Assembly: GCA_020846145.1 (NCBI GenBank)
Contig: JADLEL010000219.1
Coordinates: 91,012-155,011 of the forward strand
DNA length: 64,000 nucleotides
From: Pirellulales bacterium
GTDB lineage: Bacteria > Planctomycetota > Planctomycetia > Pirellulales > Thermoguttaceae
Reading direction: 5' to 3'
Shown: one piece after another, positions 63,790-64,000 of the stretch
Layout of the letters: every line of letters begins with the position of its first letter
How positions within the stretch are numbered: position 1 is the stretch's first letter
Position numbers and translations under genes: made by a program
Notes under the pieces: model-generated
Seen by the model: the letters and a program-made list of their open reading frames with translations, nothing else
What the model was told of the DNA's origin: nothing
Databases searched by the model: none

Positions 63790-64000
63790 AGGCGGAAGGG
63801 GGAAGGCGGAAGGGGGAAGGCGGAAGGGGGAAGGATGAAGGGGGAAGGATGAAGGGGGAAGGCGGAAAGATGAAGGATGAAGGGGGAAAGACGATGGATA
63901 GATTGATCCTGCGTGGACTCGGCGACAAAACTTCGCACGCTCCACTCTCCCCTCTCCCCTCTCCCCTCTCCCCGCTCCACTCTCCACACTCCACTCTCCA
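63790..64000. repeat. Purine-rich 14-bp tandem repeat and pyrimidine-rich 7-bp tandem repeat
   Basis: Several units like GGCGGAAGGGGGAA (63790-63890) are followed by CTCTCCC-type units (63942-64000, cut by the window end). The two blocks are roughly complementary and could fold back. Confidence 0.75.

Overview
The window reads as chromosome of a planctomycete, most plausibly of the order Pirellulales. This is inference from gene content: a small-protein/csrA pair, an exported hypothetical family, short Cys-rich and DUF6573-type proteins, and abundant REP-like palindromes. No rRNA or marker gene pins the taxon. Most genes in the first 34 kb lie on the minus strand.

Region 1 (about 1-14.9 kb) is accessory DNA with a plasmid- or integrative-element-like gene set. 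It has a triplicated DUF6573 module with hairpins and small zinc ribbons (1.4-4.9 kb), a UPF0489 protein, a DUF932 operon (6.9-8.6 kb), a class V aminotransferase paired with an unknown protein (8.8-10.9 kb) and a very long exported TPR protein.

Region 2 (about 14.9-33.8 kb) is a defence island. Two copies of a roughly 255-bp structured repeat, in direct orientation, bracket it (14941-15200 and 32461-32714), and a tyrosine recombinase lies just outside the second copy. Reading along the minus strand, transcription starts with an RtcR-like bacterial enhancer-binding protein (CARF-like sensor, AAA+, Fis HTH), then a type I restriction-modification operon (hsdR, hsdM, hsdS and an overlapping accessory gene). 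A good sigma-54 promoter match sits between the regulator and hsdR. A 48-aa Cys/His protein follows, then a tight five-gene run (dGTPase-type HD hydrolase, second HD protein, YiiX/NlpC-like papain-fold protein, OLD-like DUF3696 ATPase, unknown partner), and finally an MNT/HEPN toxin-antitoxin-like pair.

Region 3 (34.2-45.9 kb) holds stress and signalling genes: rnk-like, BON and DksA/TraR-like proteins, an NhaP2-type antiporter, L-serine dehydratase, a PAS/GAF NarX-type histidine kinase with a LuxR-type response regulator, an orphan receiver and a HEAT-like protein. Region 4 (46-50.6 kb) is a three-subunit proton-translocating transhydrogenase followed by homospermidine synthase. Region 5 (50.8-55.6 kb) is a nitric-oxide response cluster (MerR-type regulator, ferredoxin, RIC/YtfE repair protein, Cys-rich protein, DUF488, quinol-dependent NO reductase).

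Region 6 (55.7-64 kb) contains a membrane-anchored zinc-finger NYN nuclease, an IS66 transposase remnant, a tRNA T-arm fragment, tRNA-Ala(GGC), a nucleoside:H+ symporter-like MFS protein, csrA, a YjbQ-family protein and at least four kinds of palindromic or purine/pyrimidine repeat.

The most notable systems are the sigma-54/CARF-gated restriction operon, the dGTPase-HD-papain-ATPase operon, the covarying repeats that bracket both, and the triplicated DUF6573 module.
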